Assembly (NCBI RefSeq): GCF_022346885.1
Contig: NZ_JAKRNK010000002.1
Coordinates: 62,001-126,000 of the forward strand
Direction: 5' to 3'
DNA from: Paenibacillus sp. ACRRX
Lineage (GTDB): Bacteria > Bacillota > Bacilli > Paenibacillales > Paenibacillaceae
Length of the DNA stretch: 64,000 nucleotides
Each line of letters starts with the position of its first letter. Positions within the stretch are counted from its first letter, which is position 1. A program made the translations under genes and the position numbers. Below the pieces are notes generated by a model, which was given only the letters and a program-made list of their open reading frames with translations, was not told where the DNA came from and did no database searches. Positions 45,297-53,749 of this stretch are shown here, one piece after another.

Positions 45297-46663
45297 TGGG
45301 CAGCTCCTTTTGCAGCTTGAACTTGATCGCCATCAAACAACAGTTCGGCGCCCTTTGTTACAATTTGATCGCCTACTTGCAGGCCGCCGCTAATTTCAAA
45401 CTGATTGTTCACCGTGTGTTCCCCTAACTGCACAATCGTTTTGGCAGCCACCCCTTTTTTTACTTTGTACACAAAAGGTTTCTCGCCATTACGGATAACC
45501 GCCTCTACCGGAACAAGAATGACATCCCGCCCCGCTCGATGCAGCCCCACTTTAACGACTTGTCCGGGAGACCAACCGAGCGATTCATTGTTAATGACAA
45601 CCTCCCCGTTAATCGTGCCCGTTGCTGCATTTGTAATCGGATAAATTTTGTTGACCGTTCCCTTTGTAGTCGAACCATACAAGCTGACATCAACTGCCGT
45701 GCCGGGCTTCCACTGCTTGACTTCACGATCCGGTAAGGGTAGGAGCACTTTTAATTCGTCCACATTACCTAATGTGTACACGGACTGGCCTTCTGCAACC
45801 AGTTCTCCATTGTGAAATGACTTTGTTAATACAACACCATCAAAGCGCGAAAGAAGCGCCGCTTTGGATAAGGCTAATTCCGCTTGTCGTTTCGCACCAA
45901 GTGCTGCATTATACGCAGCAACTGCTTGCTTCTTGGCGGCAATGCTTGCCATTTTACCCGAGTTTGCTTCATCTAACATGCTGGATGCGGCACGCATTTG
46001 CTCTTTTGTTGCGCCCGCTTGCATTTCAGATAGAGCAGATTCTGCGTCTTTGACTGCATTTTGAGCATTTGTCAGTGCTAGCTGAGCACTCTCATTATCA
46101 CTTTGGGACACCAATCCTTGCTCGTATAAACGATGGGAACGTTCCGCATCTATTTGAGCTTTCTCGCAGGCGGCTTGAGCTAAGGTTACGGCGTTCTTTA
46201 ATCTCTCTCGCTGCTGTATTCGAGCGCCTTTCTTTATTTCGAGCAAATTCGCTTCAGTACGCTTGACTTGCGCAGTGGAAACATGGATAGCAGCTTCAGC
46301 GCTGTCCAGCGCGGCCTTGGCCTGTGCAGCACCTTGGATCGCTTGCTCAAGCTGAAGTCGATATTGATACGTGTCCAGCTTAGCAAGGATGTTTCCCTTT
46401 TTAACGATATCTCCGATCTGAACAGTTGTCTCCACGATTCGCCCGGGAATCTCAAAGGCTGCTGACATTTGGCTTTCTGGCTCCAATGTACCTGAAAGCG
46501 AATAATTTGTCGTTAGCGGCTGTTTGCTTATTGTGCTAACACCTACCACCCTTCCTTGCGGGGCTTGTGTTGGGATGCTGTCTTGTGTATCCACACTGGT
46601 GCAGGCGACCACTGCTACGCTACACATTATGCACAGCAATGCTGCTATTTTCTGTCCACGCAC
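45293..46663 (-). CDS. RND efflux adaptor lipoprotein (HlyD/MFP type)
   Basis: 456 residues. Lipobox VAVVACTS near residue 21, then a biotinyl-lipoyl half (GRIVETTVQIGDIVKKGNILAKLD), an unusually long coiled hairpin rich in Ala, Gln and Lys (about 90-260), the second lipoyl half (LLSRFDGVVLTKSFHNGELVAEGQ), and beta-barrel and membrane-proximal domains. GTG start at 46663 after AGAGGAGAG. First gene of the pump operon, driven by a MerR-type promoter at 46745-46775. Confidence 0.88.
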   Translation of the reverse strand: MRGQKIAALLCIMCSVAVVACTSVDTQDSIPTQAPQGRVVGVSTISKQPLTTNYSLSGTLEPESQMSAAFEIPGRIVETTVQIGDIVKKGNILAKLDTYQYRLQLEQAIQGAAQAKAALDSAEAAIHVSTAQVKRTEANLLEIKKGARIQQRERLKNAVTLAQAACEKAQIDAERSHRLYEQGLVSQSDNESAQLALTNAQNAVKDAESALSEMQAGATKEQMRAASSMLDEANSGKMASIAAKKQAVAAYNAALGAKRQAELALSKAALLSRFDGVVLTKSFHNGELVAEGQSVYTLGNVDELKVLLPLPDREVKQWKPGTAVDVSLYGSTTKGTVNKIYPITNAATGTINGEVVINNESLGWSPGQVVKVGLHRAGRDVILVPVEAVIRNGEKPFVYKVKKGVAAKTIVQLGEHTVNNQFEISGGLQVGDQIVTKGAELLFDGDQVQAAKGAAQ

Positions 46664-46744
46664 GATTCCATCTCTCCTCTATTACGTTCTATTTACGTAA
46701 CATCCAACTCCACTTTCAGCGAGGGTTGAATGATAGATGAGTTC

Positions 46745-46775
46745 ATATTAGTCCCTAGGTCAGACCTAGAGTCAA
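46745..46775 (-). promoter_or_regulatory. MerR-type promoter of the RND operon
   Basis: On the minus strand TTGACT (46775-46770) and TAATAT (46750-46745) are separated by 19 bases, the long spacer typical of MerR-activated promoters. The spacer holds the dyad CTAGGTCnGACCTAG. The same core occurs in the MerR gene's own promoter. Confidence 0.78.
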
Positions 46776-46936
46776 GCAAGGTGTTTGGATGGAATGTACT
46801 GCTGCAACATAAGCACCATAACTTGCATCCCAAGCAACTCTTTTGTAGTTGCTCGGGATGCCTGTATAAGTGCGGTCATCTGCTGAAGCGTGAGCATGAT
46901 ATGTTCCCACTTTAACTAATAAATTTACGTAAACAC

Positions 46937-46965
46937 TTGACCTTAGGTCAGACCTAAGGTATATC
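46937..46965 (+). promoter_or_regulatory. Promoter and dyad of the MerR regulator gene
   Basis: TTGACC (46937-46942), a 17-base spacer and TATATC (46960-46965), with the dyad CCTTAGGTCAGACCTAAGG (46941-46959) covering the spacer. The normal 17-base spacer contrasts with 19 bases at the pump promoter, which would let the same protein repress its own gene and activate the pump. Confidence 0.7.
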
Positions 46966-47004
46966 GTTTAATTACGACAAGATTGAAGCTCAGGAGTGAG
47001 TGTT

Positions 47005-47817
47005 GTGAAAAATGAAATTACCATTAGTGAGTTAGCCAAGCTTATGAACGTGTCCATCCATCAAATTCGTTATTTTGAAGAGAAAGGAGTCCTGCTACCC
47101 GCGTATACAGACGACAATCAGTACAGATTGTATAGCATCGAGCAGGTATATCAGCTTGCCCATATTTTACTGCTGCGTAAGCTTGGAGTATCTGTTCAAT
47201 CGATAAAAGAATGCATGACCACCTTTTCTGCGGATCAATATGACCAGCTTCTTCATCGTTCCCTTCGCAAAATAGAGGTCGAGATACAGCGCCTTCAAGA
47301 ACTGCAGCAGTTCATTCAAAAAGTGCAGCAAGAACAAAAAAACTTAAAGAATATGTCCACTCCCTATCATATAAAACGGCGAGACACCACGTATTTCACA
47401 CGTTGGATGGAAATGGATATCGGTACAAAGCTTAGTGCCAAGCAATTGGCTGCTCAAACAAAAAGCTTGCCCAACTTGTTTGAATTGGACCTTCATTTTA
47501 TATGTGATGGTTCAAATACCGTCAGCTTCTGCCTGGAAACGCAAAAGCCCGGGGATTTATGTCTGCCTGAAGGAAACTACCTTGTCCTGCAGTGCTCCAT
47601 TCTAGAAGATGATGAGCTTGATCAAGCCATTGAGCGGTTCTATGACTATGCAGCAGCACATTCTTATGTTCCGGCAGGCCCTCTCATTCTGATTGAGAAG
47701 TCCTATTTATCTTTGTTTAGCAATAATGAGCTTCATTACGAACTCCAAGTCTTGCTTGACGCAGGTGCTCATTTCGAAGGGGGGGCTGAATATGACAGCG
47801 GCAGGAATAACGGTTGA
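47005..47817 (+). CDS. MerR-family regulator with effector-binding domain
   Basis: About 270 residues: MerR helix-turn-helix and wing (ITISELAKLMNVSIHQIRYFEEKGVLLPAYTDDNQYRLYS), a dimerisation helix (about 80-115) and a C-terminal GyrI/BmrR-like ligand domain. GTG 47005 has AGGAG at eight bases; the in-frame GTG at 46996 overlaps this site. Divergent from the RND pump operon and presumably its drug-responsive activator. Its end overlaps the GNAT gene by 26 bases. Confidence 0.87.
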   Translation: MKNEITISELAKLMNVSIHQIRYFEEKGVLLPAYTDDNQYRLYSIEQVYQLAHILLLRKLGVSVQSIKECMTTFSADQYDQLLHRSLRKIEVEIQRLQELQQFIQKVQQEQKNLKNMSTPYHIKRRDTTYFTRWMEMDIGTKLSAKQLAAQTKSLPNLFELDLHFICDGSNTVSFCLETQKPGDLCLPEGNYLVLQCSILEDDELDQAIERFYDYAAAHSYVPAGPLILIEKSYLSLFSNNELHYELQVLLDAGAHFEGGAEYDSGRNNG

Positions 47818-48424
47818 ACCTATGCAGGCCAAGTACAATTTACAGGTCGGCCGATTGTTGGTTTACGGGTTTCGAGGGAAATTTCAGCATCTTACGAATT
47901 TGAATGATGACGATCTGGCACAATTTTTCGCAAGTCTGCTTGAGCTTTTTCCAGCTGCAATGACCACTCGCAGAGTGATTGCAGTCTATGAGGGGGAAGT
48001 GATCGGCACTTTGTCAATCAAATGGAACGTAGGTTCCATTATTAAGCAAGAAAAGAAAGCAAGTGCTTCGTGGAAAAACTTTAGTCGTTTCAGCAAATGG
48101 AACGCTGTTAAGCTGTTCCTCGGGTTATGGTCATTAGAGCATAAGCCACAAGTTGGAGAATGTTATATTGCTGATGTAGCTGTCCATCCAGGCCATCGCA
48201 GCAAAGGCATTGGCAGCATGCTATTGGATTGGGCGCGGCAGCATGCTCAAGCAGAGCCACGCTTGAAATTGCTTAGTTTGCATGTTTCAGGTAAAAATCC
48301 ACGTGCCAGACAGCTATACGAGCAAATGTCATTTCGTAGGCATTCACACAAAATTAGTGTCATGAGCCATGTGCTGTTGAAGGAAGGGAATTGGTACTAC
48401 ATGGTACAAGAGATAACCAAATAA
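47792..48424 (+). CDS. GNAT-family N-acetyltransferase
   Basis: About 210 residues with the GNAT core VGECYIADVAVHPGHRSKGIGSMLLDWARQHAQ (acetyl-CoA loop HRSKGIG) and the terminal LHVSGKNPRARQLYEQMSFRR. The frame opens at 47693 inside the MerR gene, but ATG 47792 follows GAAGGGGGGGCTGAAT. Cotranscribed with the MerR gene; a role in drug acetylation is possible. Confidence 0.85.
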   Translation: MTAAGITVEPMQAKYNLQVGRLLVYGFRGKFQHLTNLNDDDLAQFFASLLELFPAAMTTRRVIAVYEGEVIGTLSIKWNVGSIIKQEKKASASWKNFSRFSKWNAVKLFLGLWSLEHKPQVGECYIADVAVHPGHRSKGIGSMLLDWARQHAQAEPRLKLLSLHVSGKNPRARQLYEQMSFRRHSHKISVMSHVLLKEGNWYYMVQEITK

Positions 48425-48624
48425 GAACCAGTGCTATTGACCGCAGCTGTTTTCCCTAGCAAATCACTCCAGCAAACGGCGAACTCAAATTTGTATGCCC
48501 TATTTATACAATGTTTTGCCTGGTGGCAAATTAATATGCCCGAACATCTGAACGAAATTAAACGCTTTTTTAATCAAACTTCGCCAATTTTCCTAATGAC
48601 TTGTAAACACAATCTAATAGAAAT

Positions 48625-48660
48625 AGGACCTCATGTTCAGCAAACATGTGAGGTCCTTTT
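48625..48660 (+). terminator. Terminator of the MerR-GNAT operon
   Basis: Arms AGGACCTCA (from 48625) and TGAGGTCCT (to 48656), with inner ATGTT/AACAT pairing, followed by TTTT on the plus strand. It lies 200 bases after the GNAT stop. Confidence 0.75.
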
Positions 48661-48670
48661 AATCTAAATA

Positions 48671-48704
48671 AGGCCGGTTTCCTGTACGCAAAGGATACCG
48701 GCCT
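48671..48704 (-). terminator. Terminator of the second ECF/anti-sigma operon
   Basis: Arms AGGCCGGT (48671-48678) and ACCGGCCT (48697-48704) with a further TATCC/GGAA inner pairing; the minus strand continues TTATTTAGATT. About 40 bases after the anti-sigma gene stop. Confidence 0.6.
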
Positions 48705-48745
48705 CTTGGTATTTTGCCAATCTTATTTGCCTTTACTTATTATTG

Positions 48746-49819
48746 CTACCATGCTGTTTCCGTTTTATGTTCAATGACTGCCAATACTTTTGGTTCAACA
48801 GCTTTCATCATTTTCTTCATTAAAAGCTCGCTAATAGTTCCTCCATCATGATCCGCTTTATATTGGTTTTCAGCCTGTGTTCTTGCAATTACATCAATCA
48901 CTTGTTGTTTAGAGACATTTTTAGATGCTGCGATCTCCACAACAGATTTACCTTGTGCTAATTCTTGTTTTAATACTGTCGGGCCTATTTGTAGTAAAGA
49001 AAACAGTTTTTCATCATTTAAAAAGGAATCAGCAGTATAATCTGTCTTACCATTAAAAGAGAATAAACCTTCTACTTTAAGGTTTGAAGGAGTAGGATCA
49101 CTGCCTCCTACCTGAGAAAGACTAATTGTATTTCCATAAACAAATACTTGGTAGAAAGGTGTTTCTGACTCCTTTTTAGTGTAACTCAACATCCATGTTT
49201 TCACATCCGGGTTCTCCATTTGCTCTATAGCAGCTTCGTAGTCTTTAATGCTGCCATATATTTTAACAATAAGATCATCCACCTTCGCCTTAATTTCCAG
49301 ATCAGTTAAAGAATGGAGTGGTTTCTGCTTTGGCTCCCAATTCTCTTGAGTCAGATCTTCAATCTCACCCGTAATACCGTTTGCATGAAGCGTAATCTTT
49401 TTTCCTGTCTCTCCGTTTTCCTGCAGTACGATGCTTTGTTGGATCGTTGTGTTGCTTGAATCACTCGGGTCACCAAGGTAACTTGCATCGATAATCTTAA
49501 ACGATCTTGTTTCCGGAAATGCGCTATACAGCTTCTCAAGTGTTGCTTTGCCCAACTTATCTACCTTGACTTGTTCAGCAGTCATTGGTGTTCTAGTAAA
49601 TATATCAATCAGGGTAGGCGCAGCAAATGCTGCGGTCGGAATCAAAATAGCAGTCGCAACTATTCCAGCAATTAATCGTTTTTTCAAGGTTATCTCGCTC
49701 CTTTTTTGTTTCAAATATTGAGAATAGGACTGTTCTATTCGATTGGTAATGGCCGGTGGGCACGTCATATTTTTTGCCTCGTTGTGCAGATGTTCACGGA
49801 TTGTGCGCTCAATAGTCAT
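48746..49819 (-). CDS. Anti-sigma factor-like membrane protein
   Basis: 357 residues: a basic N-terminal cytoplasmic part of about 45 residues, one membrane helix (RLIAGIVATAILIPTAAFAAP) and an extracytoplasmic domain of about 285 residues. The C-terminal third is helical and includes a SVVEIAASKNVSKQQVIDVI segment. It overlaps the ECF sigma gene by 11 bases, so it is the likely anti-sigma partner. I cannot assign the outer domain to a family with confidence. Confidence 0.75.
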   Translation of the reverse strand: MTIERTIREHLHNEAKNMTCPPAITNRIEQSYSQYLKQKRSEITLKKRLIAGIVATAILIPTAAFAAPTLIDIFTRTPMTAEQVKVDKLGKATLEKLYSAFPETRSFKIIDASYLGDPSDSSNTTIQQSIVLQENGETGKKITLHANGITGEIEDLTQENWEPKQKPLHSLTDLEIKAKVDDLIVKIYGSIKDYEAAIEQMENPDVKTWMLSYTKKESETPFYQVFVYGNTISLSQVGGSDPTPSNLKVEGLFSFNGKTDYTADSFLNDEKLFSLLQIGPTVLKQELAQGKSVVEIAASKNVSKQQVIDVIARTQAENQYKADHDGGTISELLMKKMMKAVEPKVLAVIEHKTETAW

Positions 49820-50384
49820 TGATCATTTCCATCCTTTCCCGGGGAAGATCCCCTAAGCTTTTTCGAAGCGCCTGTAAGCCAGCATGATATCTGGACTTGA
49901 CAGTACCCAGCGGAATATCGAGCAAAGTCGCAGTTTCCTCAAGCGTATAGTCGTGAAAAAAGCGCAAGATAATCACTGTCCGCTGTTTATCGGTCAGTTT
50001 TCGTATTGACTGCGATATCATTTGGTTTGTCCCCTCCATCAACACAGTAGGTTGATCCCAATGAGACTCTTCCCGGGAGAAGACACGGACGCGTTCAAAA
50101 ATTCGGAACCTTCTCCAGCCCTTTACCCGAAATCGCTGCACTTGACGGATGACCAAGCCGTTTAACCAAAAATGGAAAGGACGATTCGTATCGTAATTAG
50201 CAAGTGAGGTCCACATCTGCATATAGATCTCATTCATGACATCTTCCCGGTCCTGCTGATGATCCACGAGAAAGGAGACTGTTCGGTAGATGTCATGGTA
50301 GGTGGCATCGTACATCGTATGAAACGACTGTTGATCACCATCTTTCATTTTTATAAGTAGTTGGTACATATCTTCATTTTGCAT
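49809..50384 (-). CDS. ECF-type RNA polymerase sigma factor
   Basis: 191 residues: region 2 (MYDATYHDIYRTVSFLVDHQQDREDVMNEIYMQMWTSL...FHFWLNGLVIRQVQRFRVKGWRRF) and region 4 (KLTDKQRTVIILRFFHDYTLEETATLLDIPLGTVKSRYHAGLQALRKSL). A basic insert (RVKGWRRFRIFERVRVF) follows region 2. SigX/SigY-like in layout. ATG 50384 follows GGAGGGCCC. Confidence 0.87.
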   Translation of the reverse strand: MQNEDMYQLLIKMKDGDQQSFHTMYDATYHDIYRTVSFLVDHQQDREDVMNEIYMQMWTSLANYDTNRPFHFWLNGLVIRQVQRFRVKGWRRFRIFERVRVFSREESHWDQPTVLMEGTNQMISQSIRKLTDKQRTVIILRFFHDYTLEETATLLDIPLGTVKSRYHAGLQALRKSLGDLPRERMEMINDY

Positions 50385-50466
50385 TCAGAGGGCCCTCCTG
50401 AGTAACCAGCTTACACACTATATTGTCGCTCTATCGGAAAAAGGTTCGCTCCCCAAGACAAAATAA

Positions 50467-51609
50467 TTATGGCATTCGAATCTTATCGCCATCCTGCAGA
50501 GGATCGCTGCTCTCGACGACGACTTGTTCTTGCTCAAATACACCTTGGGTTACGGCTGATACTTGCTCATTAGAATCCGCCACAATAATAGATGTTCTTC
50601 GAACGTAAAATGTATTGCCAAGCGGGCCATCTTTCCCTTCTATCGTAAATACATACTTTCCGCTTCCATCTTCGTGCACAGCTTTATTGGGTATCAATAC
50701 CGCATCATCAGACGTCATTTTAGTGAGCTCCATATGAACTCTATCGCCTCTTTTTAAGCTCTTGTCTTGTATCGTGACCACAATACGCTTCATTGGAGAA
50801 TTCAAGATCGCACCTTCACCTACTGAACCTGTATCAATAGAATTTGCATCTTCGATTTCTGCAATTTTACCTTCAACTTGCTTGTTCATTTTTTTATTTA
50901 CTAGAACATCATGCTCTTGTCCTATCTCCAAGAGATCAGCTACAACCGCAGGGGCTAAAAACTCAAACTCAAATCCAAGGCTTCCGTTGGAGATACGTAC
51001 ATCTCCTCCCCCATTGGATGAAATGAGGCCATCTATCGCGTTGACTTGTGTGACGATTCCGTCAAACGGAGCAACCAATGCGCGATTATTAGTCAAGTGA
51101 TCCTGCAGCTTTTGGATTTTTCGCTGCTGAAATCCCTGATCAATTTTATTGATCTCGATTACATTTTTGGCGCTGCGTATGCTCTCCTCATCCCCGCTAT
51201 GTACAGCCTCCATAAAACTGCTCTGCAGTTCTTCCATTGTAAGCTTAAGCTTATGAAGACTCGCTTGTTCGTCCAGAATCTGTTGTTCCGCTTCTGTACT
51301 GTTGTATAGGACCAACTTCTGCCCTTTCTTTACAGCATCCCCTAATTTAACATCTACCCTCTCCGATTTCCAACCTGTACTATTCGTTAATGCTACCTCT
51401 GCCCTCCACTTTAATACACCACTACCTTGGAACGTATGAAGAAGCTGTCCCCGACTCGGCTCTACTATAACAACCTTAGGTAGAGTCAGAGCCATTATCG
51501 TGTTGCTGAGCAGCGTAAAAACAATCAGGAGGCCAATAAACCAGCCAGACAACCTTCGAATCTTTCGCTTACGTTCAGACTTCGTTTGATCTGTATGTTG
51601 TAATTCCAT
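50467..51609 (-). CDS. HlyD/RND-type adaptor protein linked to sugar ABC operon
   Basis: About 380 residues: one N-terminal helix (SGWFIGLLIVFTLLSNTIMAL), a lipoyl half (VDVKLGDAVKKGQKLVLYNSTEAE), a coiled hairpin (about 100-165), the second lipoyl half (ALVAPFDGIVTQVNAIDGLIS) and barrel domains. ATG 51609 follows AGGGGTGATTATA, 20 bases after the permease gene. Such adaptors normally serve MacB-type or other exporters, and none is nearby; the association with an importer operon is unusual. Confidence 0.78.
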   Translation of the reverse strand: MELQHTDQTKSERKRKIRRLSGWFIGLLIVFTLLSNTIMALTLPKVVIVEPSRGQLLHTFQGSGVLKWRAEVALTNSTGWKSERVDVKLGDAVKKGQKLVLYNSTEAEQQILDEQASLHKLKLTMEELQSSFMEAVHSGDEESIRSAKNVIEINKIDQGFQQRKIQKLQDHLTNNRALVAPFDGIVTQVNAIDGLISSNGGGDVRISNGSLGFEFEFLAPAVVADLLEIGQEHDVLVNKKMNKQVEGKIAEIEDANSIDTGSVGEGAILNSPMKRIVVTIQDKSLKRGDRVHMELTKMTSDDAVLIPNKAVHEDGSGKYVFTIEGKDGPLGNTFYVRRTSIIVADSNEQVSAVTQGVFEQEQVVVESSDPLQDGDKIRMP

Positions 51610-51628
51610 TATAATCACCCCTATATCA

Positions 51629-52507
51629 CTATCCTTTAATTCCGGATAGCTGAATTCCTTCAATAAAGTAGGACTCTGCATATAAAAACAAGAGCACCAT
51701 TGGGGCCATATACAGCACAGATGCAGCAAAAGCAATCCCCCGGGCCCCTTCGCTGACACGCGATAAATAAAGCGATAATGGCTGCTTGAATGAATCCTCC
51801 AGAAAAATAAGGGGCTGCTCGACCATATTCCAATTGTCAACAAACAGCAATACAATTAGTGCAGCAATTCCAGGCTGAATAAGAGGAACAATAATCTTAT
51901 AAAAAATCCTCAAGTGCCCCGCTCCGTCCATTTTGGCAGCTTCGATATACGAATTCGGAATATGCAGCATGAACTGTCTTAACATAAATACACCGAAGGC
52001 ACTGAAAATTCCAGGCAAAATAATCGCAGATGTTGTGTTCATTAGTCCAAGCTTCTCCACTATAAGGTAGTTGGGAACCAGTGTAACTTGAAACGGCATA
52101 ATCATGGTCATCAAATAAACGACAAACAACTTATCCCGTCCCCAAAATCGGAGCTTGGCAAAAGCATAGGCCGCCAGAGATGCGACCAGCACTTGCCCAA
52201 CGATGATCGGTGTAACTATCCATACGGAATTCCAAAACATTTGAAGGAACATCGGTTTATGAACCAACACTTCTGCATATTGATGAATGGACAACCAATC
52301 GGGAACCAGCTTCAAGTTAACAAATCCATCTTTTTCACCTGCTGCAGAATTGATCATCTTGCCAATGAGCTTATAGTTGTGTTCAATCTCACCTTCCGTC
52401 ATCAACGAGTTAGTGAATGTGATAACAATGGGAAATAGCATGATCGCGGCGATTATTCCCATCACCAACGTTAACGCAACCTTACGAAATTTAGCCAACA
52501 ATATCAC
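51629..52507 (-). CDS. Sugar-type ABC permease, MalG/LacG-like
   Basis: 292 residues, six membrane helices, with the EAA motif NSYIEAAKMDGAGHLRIFYKIIVPLIQPGI and the family end YFIEGIQLSGIKG. The start is GTG 52507 or TTG 52501; AAGGA fits the TTG better. It pairs with the MalF-like permease. No ATPase gene is in the operon, so a shared MsmK-type ATPase would be needed. Confidence 0.85.
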   Translation of the reverse strand: MILLAKFRKVALTLVMGIIAAIMLFPIVITFTNSLMTEGEIEHNYKLIGKMINSAAGEKDGFVNLKLVPDWLSIHQYAEVLVHKPMFLQMFWNSVWIVTPIIVGQVLVASLAAYAFAKLRFWGRDKLFVVYLMTMIMPFQVTLVPNYLIVEKLGLMNTTSAIILPGIFSAFGVFMLRQFMLHIPNSYIEAAKMDGAGHLRIFYKIIVPLIQPGIAALIVLLFVDNWNMVEQPLIFLEDSFKQPLSLYLSRVSEGARGIAFAASVLYMAPMVLLFLYAESYFIEGIQLSGIKG

Positions 52508-52518
52508 CGTCCTTATAC

Positions 52519-53412
52519 TTAATCCATAAATTTCCGAAAACGGCGTTCTATTGATAGCATAATTGTCACACTAATTAAAATGAAACCGACCATCAAGGTG
52601 GCAGCGGCCGTCAGTTTCTGAATATCGAGTGATAGAAACATGTTGTTCATATAATGCTGCAGCATATAAATACGGTCATGTGGATAATCACCAGCAATCA
52701 GATACGTTTCACGGAAAACTTTGAACGAATTAATAATGGACATTAAAATGACAAAGAATATCGTCGGAGTTAAGTAGACAAGCGTAATATGAATCAATTT
52801 ATGAAATCTGCCGGCACCTTCGAGGTCTGCAGTTTCATAGTAATCTTTAGGTATACTTTGTAATCCGGCTAAAAATAAAACGATGTTGTATCCGATATTT
52901 TTCCATGTGTACACGGCAACCAACACGCCCATGGACCAATCTGATTTCATCCAATCGATCCGTTCAATTTGCATGCTTTGCATCCATACATTCACTGTAC
53001 CATTCCAGTCGAACATTATTTGCCACATCATTACGATAGAGGCGACGGGTACCACAAGTGGCAATACAAAAGCTGTCTGCAGCCAATTCCGAACAAATAA
53101 CTTTTGATTAAGCAAAATCGCAAATAGTAAGGATAAAACCATGATCAGCGGCACACTTATACCGGTAAATAGGAATGTGTTTGCTGCCGCTTTACGGAAG
53201 GAGCCGCTATCAAACAGTTCATTATAATTATCAAAACCAACAAACGACCCACCCACTGCGCTATCTTGGAATGAATAGAACAATCCCATGACAAACGGAA
53301 TAAGATAAAAAATTGCGAAACCTAGCAAGCTCGGCGCCAAGAAAAGAACAGCTATCCTCCAATCTTGCCGCAGCAGCTTACATATTGTGCCTTGATACCA
53401 CTTTCCCACCAT
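52519..53412 (-). CDS. Sugar-type ABC permease, MalF/LacF-like
   Basis: About 297 residues, six helices, EAA motif KDYYETADLEGAGRFHKLIHITLVYLTP. Two in-frame ATGs exist: 53421 abuts AGGAG with no spacing, 53412 lies nine bases from it and is preferred. It begins 111 bases after a 56-bp repeated promoter element, so it can be transcribed apart from the binding-protein gene. Confidence 0.85.
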   Translation of the reverse strand: MVGKWYQGTICKLLRQDWRIAVLFLAPSLLGFAIFYLIPFVMGLFYSFQDSAVGGSFVGFDNYNELFDSGSFRKAAANTFLFTGISVPLIMVLSLLFAILLNQKLFVRNWLQTAFVLPLVVPVASIVMMWQIMFDWNGTVNVWMQSMQIERIDWMKSDWSMGVLVAVYTWKNIGYNIVLFLAGLQSIPKDYYETADLEGAGRFHKLIHITLVYLTPTIFFVILMSIINSFKVFRETYLIAGDYPHDRIYMLQHYMNNMFLSLDIQKLTAAATLMVGFILISVTIMLSIERRFRKFMD

Positions 53413-53522
53413 GTTAAACATCTCCTAAATCCACGTCGAATGCGAAAAATGAACCATTCGCTTTTACCTTTTTACTAAGCCATATTCGTTGCATAGTCCC
53501 CTGCCATCGGCTTGTACACTAC

Positions 53523-53578
53523 CAGTGTAGTACGCGAATATATGATAAGTGAGATGGACTTGTAATGGAGTTGTAAAA
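53523..53578 (-). promoter_or_regulatory. 56-bp repeated promoter element, copy A (before permeases)
   Basis: 49 of 56 bases match copy B at 55185-55240. On the minus strand it holds the 11-base direct repeats TTACAACTCCA and TTACAAGTCCA and, 17 bases after the second TTACAA, TATATT. This is the layout of an OmpR-type activator site overlapping a weak -35. The likely regulator is the OmpR-family protein encoded at 57521-58177. Confidence 0.7.
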
Positions 53579-53604
53579 AGCTGAACTCACCTGGCAGCAC
53601 AACG

Positions 53605-53636
53605 TAAAAAGGCCAGCTGCGCTTGCAGCTGGCCTT
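53605..53636 (-). terminator. Terminator between binding protein and permeases
   Basis: Perfect 12-base arms AAGGCCAGCTGC (53609-53620) and complement (53625-53636), followed on the minus strand by TTTTTACG. It follows the binding-protein gene and lies just before promoter element A, so it uncouples the two transcripts. Confidence 0.85.
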
Positions 53637-53749
53637 GGTTCTGTCAGTCTTTGAATTGTCGATCAAGGTTCATTCTTCGCCTTCAATAATGGAAAGATAG
53701 ACGTATTCTCATTCAAATAAGTCACACGATCCGCCACAAGTTTAGCTGG

